A stretch of DNA of 64,000 nucleotides from Saccharofermentans sp. GTDB taxonomy: Bacteria > Bacillota > Clostridia > Saccharofermentanales > Saccharofermentanaceae. Shown here piece after piece: positions 43,190-51,361 of the stretch. Position 1 is the first letter of the stretch; each line of letters begins with the position of its first letter. The position numbers and the translations under genes are program-made. The notes below the pieces were generated by a model, which did not search any database, was not told the DNA's origin, and worked only from the letters and a program-made list of their open reading frames with translations. The stretch is from assembly GCA_024685135.1 (NCBI GenBank), contig JAIKWA010000130.1, positions 1 to 64,000 of the forward strand. The letters run 5' to 3'.

Positions 43190-45463
43190 ATGCGTATTAT
43201 GCTGTCAGTGGTATTTGGCATTATCCTTGTCACACTTACAGTGTGTGGTATATCAGCCGTCCGTACGAAGAAGACGATAGGTTATTCCGTTGCTTTACTC
43301 ATATTAGGTGTTGCAACTCCCGTAATAGGCAATCTGATAATCATCGCGACCGATGTTTCCACGGTAGCGACCATAGGATACTATGTCTATTTCCTTGGTA
43401 TGGATGCTGCGGTATTTTCCACTTGGCGGTTCATGCACCTCTATTGCGAGCTCGGCAAACCAAGGCGTTCTTCGCTCATGATCTTATACACCTGTCTCGG
43501 GCTTGATGTGTTGCAATACATCATCAATCCGTTTATCCACATCGCTTTTGAGGTTGAGCCTATCCTGGTCGAAAAGATGAACTACTACAGTCTCGTGGTC
43601 CATCCCGGTCAGATCTTCCACCGCATAGTATGTTACGGTATCTTCATCGATGTGATGTTTATCGTCGTGGCCAAGCTCATAAGATCCGAGAGGATATATG
43701 CCGAGAAGTTTGTGGTAATGATCCTCTCTATGGTGATCACTGCAGCAGTCGAGACATACTACATATTCTCTAAGCACCCTCTGGATGCATCTATGATAGG
43801 TTTTGGTGTCTTCGGCATCCTCGTATATGTCTTCGCGCTGCATTACAGACCGATGAAGCTTCTCGATAAGCTCCTTGCGAGTATGGCTTCTGATATGCCG
43901 GAGGCTCTTTTCTTCTTTGATGTGGCAGGCACCTGTATCTGGATCAACGATCCTGCAAGAAAACTTGTAGGCATCGCAGATAATGATTTCAGCAATGTAA
44001 AAGCCGATCTTGAGTTCTTATACGACGGCATCGATCTTAAGAGCACGGGATGGTCAAGAAGGGTAGTAAACGGCGTCGGAGCTGACGAACAGTATCTGTA
44101 TCTGTCGATGCGCTCCACGGTAGATGAGGAGGGTAAGGTAAACGGTTCTTATCTCAGTATCCGCGACATCACAGAAGATCAGCAAGCGCTCAAGAGCGAG
44201 ATGTACAATGCCACGCACGATTCCCTGACGGATTTCTTCACCAAGGAATATCTTTTCGAGATGATCGATCAGAGACTCAGGAACGATAAGAAGACAGAGT
44301 ACATGATCGCATATATCGAGATCGCAAATCTTAAGATCGTAAGTGATGTATTCGGAAGCAAGTTCGGAGATTACACGGTAAAGAAGGTAGCTGATTTTAT
44401 CCTTGAGAGGATAAATAAGAACTATCTATACGGCAGATATTCAGACGAAGCCTTCGGAGTGCTTATCGATAAGAAGCATTTCGACAAGGAGTCTATCGAG
44501 AAGAGTCTGCTGAACTTTACCGTCAAAGACGATAATATGGAGCATCATATCCTTATCCATTCCGGTATCTACGAGATAGATCCCGAAGAGGAGATCGATG
44601 TCCCGCTCTTCTTTGAGAGTGCGCGCCTTGCGACGACCATGATCAAGGACAACTATAAGGATCTCATAGTGTTCTATGACGATAAGCTCAGGAATGAGAT
44701 CATACACAATCAGATGATCTCCAACCAGTTAAGGGGTGCTATCGAAGCCAGGGATATAAGACCGTATCTTCAGCCTATCGTAGATTCGAGAGGAATGCTC
44801 GCCGGTGCAGAAGCACTCGTCAGGTGGATACACCCGGAAGAAGGCTTCATGAACCCCGGACAGTTTATCCCGGTATTGGAGCGTAACGGGCTTATCTCAG
44901 AGGTCGATAAATATATGTGGAAATGCGCATGCGAGATCCTCGCAGACTGGAAGAGCAGGGGAATAGATGCCTTTATCTCCATCAACATCTCTCCGAGGGA
45001 TTTCTACTACCTTGATGTCGTAACCGAGCTTAAGAATATTGTCGAGCAGGCAGGTATTGATCCCGTTAAGCTCAGAGTCGAGATAACAGAGACTGTCATG
45101 GTTTCCGGAACCATTGATCTCATTAAGATAGTGAACGAGCTTAGAACCTACGGCTTCATCGTCGAGATGGACGATTTCGGAAGCGGTTATTCTTCGCTCA
45201 ATCTCTTAAAGGACATGAATATCGATGTGATAAAGATCGATATGAAATTCCTTCAGGATTCTGAGACCAACCTCAAGGCAGGCTTTATAATCAAGAACAT
45301 AATCAATATGTCTTCCGACCTTAAGATAGATACCTTGACTGAAGGTGTAGAGACAGCCAAGCAGTTCGAGAAACTCTACGATATGGGCTGCAATCTCTAT
45401 CAGGGATACTATTTCTCAAAGCCCAAGCCCTTAGACGAATTCGAGAAGCAGTGGTTCGATTGA
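43190..45463 (+). CDS. membrane PAS-GGDEF-EAL protein, probable c-di-GMP phosphodiesterase
   Basis: 757 residues. An N-terminal seven-helix sensor (residues 1-220), a PAS domain (about 228-335, ALFFFDVAGTCIWIND), a GGDEF domain (about 345-495) whose signature reads YSDEAFGVL instead of GGDEF, and an intact EAL domain (about 505-757): AEALVRW, ISINISPRDF, EITET, MDDFGSGYSSL, KIDMKFLQ, EGVET. The prediction is a c-di-GMP hydrolase with an inactive, perhaps GTP-sensing, GGDEF module. GGAGGG precedes the ATG. Divergent from leuS. Confidence 0.9.
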   Translation: MRIMLSVVFGIILVTLTVCGISAVRTKKTIGYSVALLILGVATPVIGNLIIIATDVSTVATIGYYVYFLGMDAAVFSTWRFMHLYCELGKPRRSSLMILYTCLGLDVLQYIINPFIHIAFEVEPILVEKMNYYSLVVHPGQIFHRIVCYGIFIDVMFIVVAKLIRSERIYAEKFVVMILSMVITAAVETYYIFSKHPLDASMIGFGVFGILVYVFALHYRPMKLLDKLLASMASDMPEALFFFDVAGTCIWINDPARKLVGIADNDFSNVKADLEFLYDGIDLKSTGWSRRVVNGVGADEQYLYLSMRSTVDEEGKVNGSYLSIRDITEDQQALKSEMYNATHDSLTDFFTKEYLFEMIDQRLRNDKKTEYMIAYIEIANLKIVSDVFGSKFGDYTVKKVADFILERINKNYLYGRYSDEAFGVLIDKKHFDKESIEKSLLNFTVKDDNMEHHILIHSGIYEIDPEEEIDVPLFFESARLATTMIKDNYKDLIVFYDDKLRNEIIHNQMISNQLRGAIEARDIRPYLQPIVDSRGMLAGAEALVRWIHPEEGFMNPGQFIPVLERNGLISEVDKYMWKCACEILADWKSRGIDAFISINISPRDFYYLDVVTELKNIVEQAGIDPVKLRVEITETVMVSGTIDLIKIVNELRTYGFIVEMDDFGSGYSSLNLLKDMNIDVIKIDMKFLQDSETNLKAGFIIKNIINMSSDLKIDTLTEGVETAKQFEKLYDMGCNLYQGYYFSKPKPLDEFEKQWFD

Positions 45464-45528
45464 TCGGTTTGTAGGTTTTATACAATTAAGCAAACAGGAC
45501 AGATCAATGTAATTTGTATAATCCGTCA

Positions 45529-45557
45529 TTGACAGCAAATGCGTAATAGCGTAAATT
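45529..45557 (+). promoter_or_regulatory. promoter of the TetR gene
   Basis: TTGACA, 17-base spacer, TAAATT. The predicted start near 45564 lies 3 bases before the palindromic operator, so a bound repressor would block it. Confidence 0.65.
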
Positions 45558-45566
45558 ATCCGTGTA

Positions 45567-45583
45567 ACATAACAGTGTTATGT
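45567..45583. promoter_or_regulatory. TetR-type operator, copy 1
   Basis: Perfect 8+1+8 palindrome ACATAACA-G-TGTTATGT located just after the predicted +1 of the regulator gene. A near-identical copy lies before the ABC genes at 46262-46280. Confidence 0.82.
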
Positions 45584-45607
45584 ATCAAGCGCATTCAGGT
45601 GGATAAA

Positions 45608-46225
45608 GTGACTGCAAAAGACGGCGAGACAAAGAACAGGCTTATAAAGGCCGCAAGGGAAGAGTTCATCAGCAAGGGCTACACGAACGCTTCTTTGCGC
45701 AATATCTGTAAGAATGCCGGCGTCACGACGGGAGCTTTATATTTCTTCTTCAAGGACAAGGACGAACTCTTCGGCGAGATCGTATCAATGCCGCTCTTTG
45801 AGATAGATAGAGTTCTTACCGAACACCAGGCATTTGAGTTTGATACATATCAGGACAGCTACGACGAAGAAGAGAGTGAAGGTCCTGATATGGATGTCTC
45901 CATCCTTATCGTAGAGATCATGTTCAAGTATAAGCAAGAGTGCATCCTGCTCCTTACCCAGGCTGCCGGCTCAAAGTACGAGAACATCAAGGATAAGTTT
46001 GTATCTGAGCTTGAGGCAGGCTATAAGAAGATGGGGCCTCATTTAGAAAAGCTCAACGGATATAACAAGGTCGACGACTATACGCTTCATTACATGACAC
46101 ATATGCAGGTCGAAGCGTTTATCTATCTGCTTACTCACTCAAAGAGCAAGGAGGAAGCCCTCAAGGAATTGCCTTACATCGTAAAGCATATCAGGGGCGG
46201 CTGGTTTGCGGTGTTCAAATCGTAA
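45608..46225 (+). CDS. TetR/AcrR family transcriptional regulator
   Basis: 205 residues from GTG 45608 with AGGTGG 5 nt upstream. The track start at 45539 would place the operator inside the coding region and is rejected. N-terminal TetR helix-turn-helix: TKNRLIKAAREEFISKGYTNASLRNICKNAGVTTGALYFFFKDKDELF. The ligand domain (about 65-205) has an acidic insert (SYDEEESEGPDMD). It probably represses itself and the ABC exporter, since the same palindrome precedes both. Confidence 0.9.
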   Translation: MTAKDGETKNRLIKAAREEFISKGYTNASLRNICKNAGVTTGALYFFFKDKDELFGEIVSMPLFEIDRVLTEHQAFEFDTYQDSYDEEESEGPDMDVSILIVEIMFKYKQECILLLTQAAGSKYENIKDKFVSELEAGYKKMGPHLEKLNGYNKVDDYTLHYMTHMQVEAFIYLLTHSKSKEEALKELPYIVKHIRGGWFAVFKS

Positions 46226-46261
46226 AAAAGATAAGGCATCAAGCCCTATTTTTTTGCCTTC

Positions 46262-46280
46262 AACATAACGGTGTTATGTT
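46262..46280. promoter_or_regulatory. TetR-type operator, copy 2, before the ABC exporter
   Basis: AACATAAC-GGT-GTTATGTT, the same palindrome as copy 1 with one changed central base and one extra pair at each end. It lies about 40 bases before the ATPase start codon. Confidence 0.82.
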
Positions 46281-46320
46281 AGGCGCATCAAACAGAAAGA
46301 AAAACAATGGAGGATATACA

Positions 46321-47022
46321 ATGTTTATTGAAACTAAGGGACTCAAGAAGAGTTATGGTGAAGGCGGCTCTTACACGGAGGTGTTGAAGGGGATCGATCT
46401 CGGCGTAGCCAAAGGCGAGATGTGCGTTATCCAGGGCACATCAGGTTCAGGTAAATCAACACTTCTTAACTGCATAGGCGGACTCGATACGATAGACTCC
46501 GGAAGCATTGCAGTAGACGGGCTCAAGATCGAGGCTCTCAAGGGTGAGAAGCTGTCTGATTACAGAAGGGATAATCTGGGATTTATATTCCAGTTCTACA
46601 ATCTGGTCCCGAATCTTACGGTAAGGGAGAATATCCAGGTCTGTGAGTATCTGTCCAAGAAACCCTTGAAGATAGATGAACTTCTTACGGTATTAGGGCT
46701 CTCCGAGCACCAGAACAAATTCCCGTCGCAGCTGTCCGGAGGTCAGCAGCAAAGGTGCGCGATCGCAAGAGCACTTATAAAGAATCCCAAGGTGCTTCTT
46801 TGTGATGAGCCTACGGGTGCTCTCGATTCCAAGACTTCAAGGGAGATACTTATTCTTCTTGAACAGGTAAATAAGCAATACGGTACTACGATGCTCATAG
46901 TTACCCATAACAATTCAATCAAGAACATGGTAGATCACGTCATCTATATCAAGGACGGCGAGATACACAAAGATTACAGGAATGAAGTCAAGGTTCCTGC
47001 AAAGGATCTGGAGGATCTTTGA
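46321..47022 (+). CDS. ABC transporter ATP-binding protein (MacB/LolD-like)
   Basis: 233 residues from ATG 46321 with GGAGG 8 nt upstream; the track start (46276) sits in the operator. Walker A GTSGSGKSTLLN, Q loop FIFQFYNLVPNLTV, signature LSGGQQQRCAIARALIKNP, Walker B VLLCDEPTGALDS, and the H-loop TH. Two-gene exporter with the following permease, under TetR control. Confidence 0.94.
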   Translation: MFIETKGLKKSYGEGGSYTEVLKGIDLGVAKGEMCVIQGTSGSGKSTLLNCIGGLDTIDSGSIAVDGLKIEALKGEKLSDYRRDNLGFIFQFYNLVPNLTVRENIQVCEYLSKKPLKIDELLTVLGLSEHQNKFPSQLSGGQQQRCAIARALIKNPKVLLCDEPTGALDSKTSREILILLEQVNKQYGTTMLIVTHNNSIKNMVDHVIYIKDGEIHKDYRNEVKVPAKDLEDL

Positions 47023-47023
47023 T

Positions 47024-50000
47024 ATGGGAGGAATCTTATTCAAAAGGACGCTTCGTGACCTTAAGGCCGGAGCGGCAAGATATATTGCGCTCTCACTTCT
47101 TATTATATTCTCGCTTTATCTCGTTATAAGCCTTATGGGAGCGGCTTATACCATCATAGATAATTCTGAAAGATCCGATAAGGAGCTGGTAACGGAAGAC
47201 GGAGAGTTTACGGTCTTCGTGCCACTTACGGATGAAGAGATAAACGAGCTTACGCAAAAGGGTATAACCGTTGAGGAGATGTTCTCTACTGACTACCGGT
47301 TAAACTCAGATCAGGTTCTGCGAGCCTTTAAGGTAAGAACTCATATAGATCAGATCGGTCTTGTCAGAGGCGAACTGCCTAAGACAGATTCTGAAGCAGT
47401 GCTCGAGAGGAGATTTGCAGAAGAGAACGGTTACGAAGTAGGCGATACCATCGAACTTGCAGGGCAGACTCTTACGATATGCGGTATCGGAGCTACGGCT
47501 GATTACAACAATGTCGTCCGTAATCTCTCAGACAGCGTTGTCTCAAGCAAGGCTTTCGGCACTATCTTCGTAATGCCTGATACTTACGATCAGATGCTCA
47601 GTTCAGGCAATGCGATCGCCAGTGAAGAATACAATTATGCTTATCTTCTTAACGGGGCAATGACGGACAATGAGCTTCGCACTATTCTTGAAGAGAATGA
47701 ATTCGACTTAAGAGATGTAAGAGATGAATACTTCCTCGATTACTGGGAAGAGATGACAGGCAGGAAGGACGAACTCTTAGAAGGTATCGATGAACTATCA
47801 GACGGTGCAAACGAGCTTGCAGACGGAGCTGAGGAATTAGACGACGGTGTCAATGAATTCAGTGACGGAATAACGGAGCTTAGAGACAACATGCCTGATC
47901 TTGTTGACGGCACAAGTGAATTAGACGACGGAGCAGGTGAGCTTGAAGATGGAATAAGGGCTTATACCTCCGGTGTAAACGAAGCGGCAACAGGTGCTTC
48001 CACTTTAAGCGAGGGTGCATCGCAGATCGCTCAGGGCGCATCAACACTTAACTCCGGTGCTCAGGAATACACGGCCGGGCTTTCGCAGTTCTCCAATAGC
48101 GTAACTGCAATGACTCAGAGCCAGGATCCTTATATGGCAGGTGTAGCGGCAAGTCTCAAAGATCCTGTTGATTCTTTAAACAGCGGTTTTGCTCAAATAT
48201 CCGGCGGCATCAGTGAATTGAGCAATGGCTCTGCTGAACTGCAAAACGGTGCAGCTGCTTTGTCTGACGGCTTGGGCACCTTGAGTGATAACAGCTCTGC
48301 ATTGGTAAGCGGCGCAAATGCTCTTCACGACGGTACAAGTGAGCTTGCCGATGCAGCAATTGAACTCTCTGATGGTGTTGATGAACTTTACGACGGCTCA
48401 GAAGAATTAAGAGACGGAACAGGTGAGCTTGCTGACGGTGCAAGGGAACTTGCTGACGGCGTATCCGAGTTCTCAGATGAGGCAAACGACCTGATCGACG
48501 AAGTGTTCAACATCAAGACAAGGAATCTTCGCATGTTCCTTCCTGTATGCGACAACCCGAGGATCGGTGCGGCTGCAGACGATGTCGTTAATACACTGTC
48601 TGCAAGCATAATATTCGGCATTCTTCTTGTTATGCTCTTCGCATATGTCATATCGGTATTTGTAGTACATAACATCGATTCGGACAGTGCTGTCATCGGA
48701 GCTCTGTACTCGATGGGATTAAAGAGACGAACCTTGACTCTTTCTTATGTGGCGATTCCGGTCCTGGTATGCTTTGTATCCGGCGTGATAGGGCTCCTTG
48801 TTGCAACATTGACTCCTTTTGGTATCGCAATGCAAATGCAGGATACGCTAAGCTACTATTCGATGCCTGATGTCAAAGTCACATTGTCACCGGTCCTTTA
48901 TGTATACGGGCTTGTAGTACCTCCGGTAACGGCCTTTATCGTCAATGTTCTTGTAATAAGGAGCCGCCTTAAGAAGACACCTCTGGCTCTCCTCAAAAAT
49001 GAGAGGAAGGTCTCACGCGGCAAAGATCTGAAGATAAAGAGACTTAAGTTTATCGACATGTTCCGTATCCGCCAGATGTTAAGGGAGGGCAGAAGTGCGC
49101 TTACGGTATTGTTCGGGCTTTTCCTGTGTCTTCTTATCGCTTTTCTTGCAATCGAGGTCAATGTCTATTGTTCAAGGGTAAAAACAGACTTTGTGGATTA
49201 TACGAACTTTGAATACATGTACACTTACAAGTATCCGACGGAAGAAGTTCCCGAAGGAGGATACGAGGCTGTAGTTGAAAGCTTCAAGAAGGAGATCTAC
49301 GGATATTCTTTCGATGTGGCAGTAGTGGGTATCACAGAGGATAATCCTTTCTTCGATACGGGAGACCTTCCTGATAACAACACTGATGTCGTAATCGGTA
49401 GCGCGATGGCCTATAAATATGATCTTGAAGTAGGTGATGAATTCACGCTTGAAGATAGCAGCAATGACAGACTTTATGCCTTCAGAGTAGAACGGATCGT
49501 AGATTTTGCGGCATCTTTCATGATATTCATGGATATAGATGAGTGCCGTGAGCTCTTCGGAGAAGATGACGATTACTTTAATGCTGTATTCTCAGATCAC
49601 GCTCTCGATATAGACAGTGGCCGTCTGTATTCGACGCTCTCAAAGTCTGACATAGAGAAGACTGCAGGAATATTTGTAAACCAGATGAGCGCCATGATAA
49701 TAGCAATGTCCGTAACACCGGCGGTAATATTTGTCGTAGTGCTCTATCTTATGCTCAAGATGATGCTCGACAGATCATCATTTAACATCTCGCTCGTAAA
49801 GATCTTCGGCTTCAGGAACAAGGAAGTAAGGCAGATGTATCTTGACGGAAACTTCTACATCGTGGCGTTGGGATCCCTCATAGCTATCCCTTTGTGTAAG
49901 GCCATAATGGATTATATCTATCCGAGATATATGGTAAACAATGTCGGTGTTGGTGTGGACAGCTCATATTCGATGTCGATGTATGCGGTCATATTCGCAG

Positions 50001-50092
50001 TGATATTGATCTTGTATCTGATCATCAGTTCTGTTCTCGTAGGAAGGATAAAGAAGATCGATCCTACTGAGGTGCTCAAAAACAGAGAATAA
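47024..50092 (+). CDS. FtsX-like ABC permease with a long L-x-x-G heptad-repeat extracellular region
   Basis: 1022 residues from ATG 47024 with GGAGG 8 nt upstream, one base after the ATPase stop. One membrane helix near residue 25, an MacB-type periplasmic region, then residues about 245-500 made of seven-residue repeats of type ELxDGAx (NELADGAEELDDGVNEF), the X-X-X-Leu-X-X-Gly heptad pattern also found in YhgE/Pip proteins. Two FtsX-type membrane blocks follow (about 525-660 and 695-1022). It probably acts with the ATPase as a mechanotransmission exporter or drug-resistance pump; the long repeat arm may reach across the wall. Confidence 0.88.
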   Translation: MGGILFKRTLRDLKAGAARYIALSLLIIFSLYLVISLMGAAYTIIDNSERSDKELVTEDGEFTVFVPLTDEEINELTQKGITVEEMFSTDYRLNSDQVLRAFKVRTHIDQIGLVRGELPKTDSEAVLERRFAEENGYEVGDTIELAGQTLTICGIGATADYNNVVRNLSDSVVSSKAFGTIFVMPDTYDQMLSSGNAIASEEYNYAYLLNGAMTDNELRTILEENEFDLRDVRDEYFLDYWEEMTGRKDELLEGIDELSDGANELADGAEELDDGVNEFSDGITELRDNMPDLVDGTSELDDGAGELEDGIRAYTSGVNEAATGASTLSEGASQIAQGASTLNSGAQEYTAGLSQFSNSVTAMTQSQDPYMAGVAASLKDPVDSLNSGFAQISGGISELSNGSAELQNGAAALSDGLGTLSDNSSALVSGANALHDGTSELADAAIELSDGVDELYDGSEELRDGTGELADGARELADGVSEFSDEANDLIDEVFNIKTRNLRMFLPVCDNPRIGAAADDVVNTLSASIIFGILLVMLFAYVISVFVVHNIDSDSAVIGALYSMGLKRRTLTLSYVAIPVLVCFVSGVIGLLVATLTPFGIAMQMQDTLSYYSMPDVKVTLSPVLYVYGLVVPPVTAFIVNVLVIRSRLKKTPLALLKNERKVSRGKDLKIKRLKFIDMFRIRQMLREGRSALTVLFGLFLCLLIAFLAIEVNVYCSRVKTDFVDYTNFEYMYTYKYPTEEVPEGGYEAVVESFKKEIYGYSFDVAVVGITEDNPFFDTGDLPDNNTDVVIGSAMAYKYDLEVGDEFTLEDSSNDRLYAFRVERIVDFAASFMIFMDIDECRELFGEDDDYFNAVFSDHALDIDSGRLYSTLSKSDIEKTAGIFVNQMSAMIIAMSVTPAVIFVVVLYLMLKMMLDRSSFNISLVKIFGFRNKEVRQMYLDGNFYIVALGSLIAIPLCKAIMDYIYPRYMVNNVGVGVDSSYSMSMYAVIFAVILILYLIISSVLVGRIKKIDPTEVLKNRE

Positions 50093-50109
50093 AGGAATAA
50101 GCGGTATCC

Positions 50110-50138
50110 TTGACAAGTTAGCGACCACTAACTATATT
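50110..50138 (+). promoter_or_regulatory. promoter of the HMA gene, inside an inverted repeat
   Basis: TTGACA, 17-base spacer, TATATT. The -10 box is the loop of the 12-bp inverted repeat at 50121-50151, so the promoter and the hairpin share the same bases. Confidence 0.6.
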
Positions 50139-50157
50139 GGTTAGTGGTCGCTTTTTT
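50121..50157 (+). terminator. terminator/operator-like inverted repeat after the ABC operon
   Basis: GCGACCACTAAC-tatattg-GTTAGTGGTCGC, 12-bp perfect arms, followed by six T. As RNA it is a strong terminator for the ABC genes; as DNA it flanks the -10 box of the next promoter and could be a repressor site. Confidence 0.8.
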
Positions 50158-50171
50158 AAAGGAGGTAAGAC

Positions 50172-50420
50172 ATGATAAAGACAACATTAAAGATAGACGG
50201 CATGATGTGCGGTATGTGCGAAGCTCATATCTGTGACACTATTCGCAAGGCGGTACCTTCAGCAAAGAAAGTATCGGCATCCAAGTCCAAAAAGCAGGCA
50301 ACCTTCCTGACCGAAGATGCGATAGATGCTGATGCGATAAAGAAAGCGATAGATGCCACAGGCTACGAATGCCTCGGCGTGGAATCTGAGCCTTATGTTA
50401 AGAAGGGTATTTTCGGCTAA
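50172..50420 (+). CDS. heavy-metal-associated (HMA) domain protein, CopZ-like
   Basis: 82 residues. A ferredoxin-like HMA fold with the metal motif GMMCGMCEAHI at residues 10-20 (GMxCxxC form) and IKKAIDATGYECLGV at the end. Soluble copper or other soft-metal chaperones have this size. No metal-transporting ATPase is adjacent. AAAGGAGG lies 6 nt before the ATG. The C-terminal SEPYVKKGIFG is an extension. Confidence 0.88.
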   Translation: MIKTTLKIDGMMCGMCEAHICDTIRKAVPSAKKVSASKSKKQATFLTEDAIDADAIKKAIDATGYECLGVESEPYVKKGIFG

Positions 50421-50476
50421 AGCAATAAATTGAGGCAATAGTGGTGTATAAGCAACATGTGCCACGGTTTTGCCGA

Positions 50477-50504
50477 TTGTTTAGATGCCCTTTTGAAATA
50501 TAAT
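50477..50504 (+). promoter_or_regulatory. candidate promoter for a small unassigned transcript
   Basis: TTGTTT, 16-base spacer, perfect TATAAT. It leads into the region 50528-50745, where only weak coding evidence exists. Confidence 0.4.
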
Positions 50505-50527
50505 CAAGTCAGATGATTTAAGCGCGG

Positions 50528-50745
50528 GTGATCATGACACCCAGGTGGTTAAACATTAGTAAATACGGCCGTGAGATCATAGTCTGTGAGGCGGGTGATC
50601 CATGGCTTTTTTATTGTCAAGTCATGTATGCTTTGATGATGCGGAGCATGTTTATTCAGTAGTCTATACAGAAGAATGGATAGCGGTATTTGAGCAGATG
50701 TTCCCCCATGATGACGATTTTGGTAAGTGTTTTCCTATCCTAATG
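50528..50745 (+). pseudogene. possible frameshifted small gene
   Basis: A GTG or ATG start (50528/50534) gives MTPRWLNISKYGREIIVCEAGDPWLF and then stops after 42 codons. A second frame continues from the six-T run at 50606 as LLSSHVCFDDAEHVYSVVYTEEWIAVFEQMFPHDDDFGKCFP. One added base in the T-run would join both into a single, more protein-like reading. The reading then runs into the tRNA-Pro terminator. Its 5' end resembles the start of the partial gene at 63956. No family recognised; it may also be noncoding. Confidence 0.22.
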
Positions 50746-50773
50746 AAAACATCCGGACTTCTGTCCGGATGTT
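50745..50773 (-). terminator. terminator of tRNA-Pro
   Basis: On the minus strand: AACATCCGGAC-agaa-GTCCGGATGTT then TTC; 11-bp stem. Confidence 0.85.
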
Positions 50774-50788
50774 GCAAACTTTGTTTTA

Positions 50789-50864
50789 TGGTCGAGGTGA
50801 CAGGATTCGAACCTGCGACCCCATGCTCCCAAAGCACGTACGCTACCAACTGCGCTACACCTCG
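50789..50864 (-). tRNA. tRNA-Pro (anticodon TGG), CCA encoded
   Basis: Minus-strand acceptor CGAGGTG pairs CACCTCG with discriminator A and CCA. D-arm TAGCGCAG, anticodon arm TGCTTTGGGAGCA, T-arm GGTTCGAATCC. It overlaps the spurious plus-strand ORF 50602-50877. Confidence 0.95.
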
Positions 50865-50877
50865 AAAAACGAAGTAG

Positions 50878-50906
50878 ATTATATCGATAAAATGTTGTAA
50901 ATGCAA
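50878..50906 (-). promoter_or_regulatory. promoter of tRNA-Pro
   Basis: On the minus strand TTGCAT, 17-base spacer, TATAAT, 14 bases before the tRNA. Confidence 0.68.
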
Positions 50907-50923
50907 TTGACAGATATTTGCCT

Positions 50924-50962
50924 GACAAAAGAAGAACCCTGCCGGGATCTTACCGGCAGGGT
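50924..50962 (-). terminator. terminator of the 57-residue protein gene
   Basis: On the minus strand: ACCCTGCCGG-taagatc-CCGGCAGGGT followed by TCTTCTTTTG. Confidence 0.8.
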
Positions 50963-50987
50963 CTGTTGCTTAATCTTGAACTTCGGA

Positions 50988-51161
50988 TTACTTGTTGCCG
51001 ATAGTCTTGTTGATGGCATCAACATCGGGGAGATCAACGCCGACCTTCTTCTCTACTGCGTCGATGGCATTGTTAGCCGCCTTCTTGGCGTTCTCGTCCT
51101 TTGCGACCTGACTTAAAGCATCCTGTGCCATATCTTTTGCCTTGTTGATATCAATATCCAT
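50988..51161 (-). CDS. 57-residue helical protein, unrecognised
   Basis: Too short for the ORF track. MDIDINKAKDMAQDALSQ begins it, and it ends in DLPDVDAINKTIGNK. It is Ala/Lys/Asp-rich and amphipathic helical, with no Cys, no membrane segment and no known catalytic motif. A near-perfect TAGGAGGT lies 5-6 nt before the ATG and a strong terminator follows, so it is a real single-gene unit. It loosely recalls short helical antitoxin-like or stress proteins, but no partner toxin is adjacent and I would not assign it. Confidence 0.78.
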   Translation of the reverse strand: MDIDINKAKDMAQDALSQVAKDENAKKAANNAIDAVEKKVGVDLPDVDAINKTIGNK

Positions 51162-51361
51162 ACGATACCTCCTATTTTGTTTGATGTTTTTATTATATCA
51201 CTACGGTCTCGTCCCAATCGCCGTCTAAGATATTGTTTTTATTCCATGTGAGGCGGGATCTGTCTCATAACTTTAATTAAATAAAGAATTAACGTATCCA
51301 TGATATACATGAGTTATAACTTACTTTAAAATGGAAATAATTAAGATTTGGAGGTATCCCT

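Noticed and set aside
46202-46260. Terminator after the TetR gene (AAAAAAGATAAGG ... CCCTATTTTTTT)
   Set aside because: Stem is short and mismatched; possible, but not strong enough to list.
47760-48480. Repetitive DNA in the ABC permease as a possible CRISPR or satellite array
   Set aside because: The periodicity is 21 bases with drift and follows the seven-residue protein heptad; no conserved direct repeat with unique spacers.
50521-50610. Riboswitch (fluoride or other small-ligand class) at the CGCGGGTGA motif
   Set aside because: The pairing and conserved core of known classes do not fit, and the similarity to 63951 is better explained by related start regions of coding sequences.
50602-50877. 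91-codon plus-strand ORF
   Set aside because: Its 3' third is antisense to tRNA-Pro and its terminator; the familiar-looking tail (VEVTGFEPATPCSQS) is a common artefact of reading a tRNA backwards.
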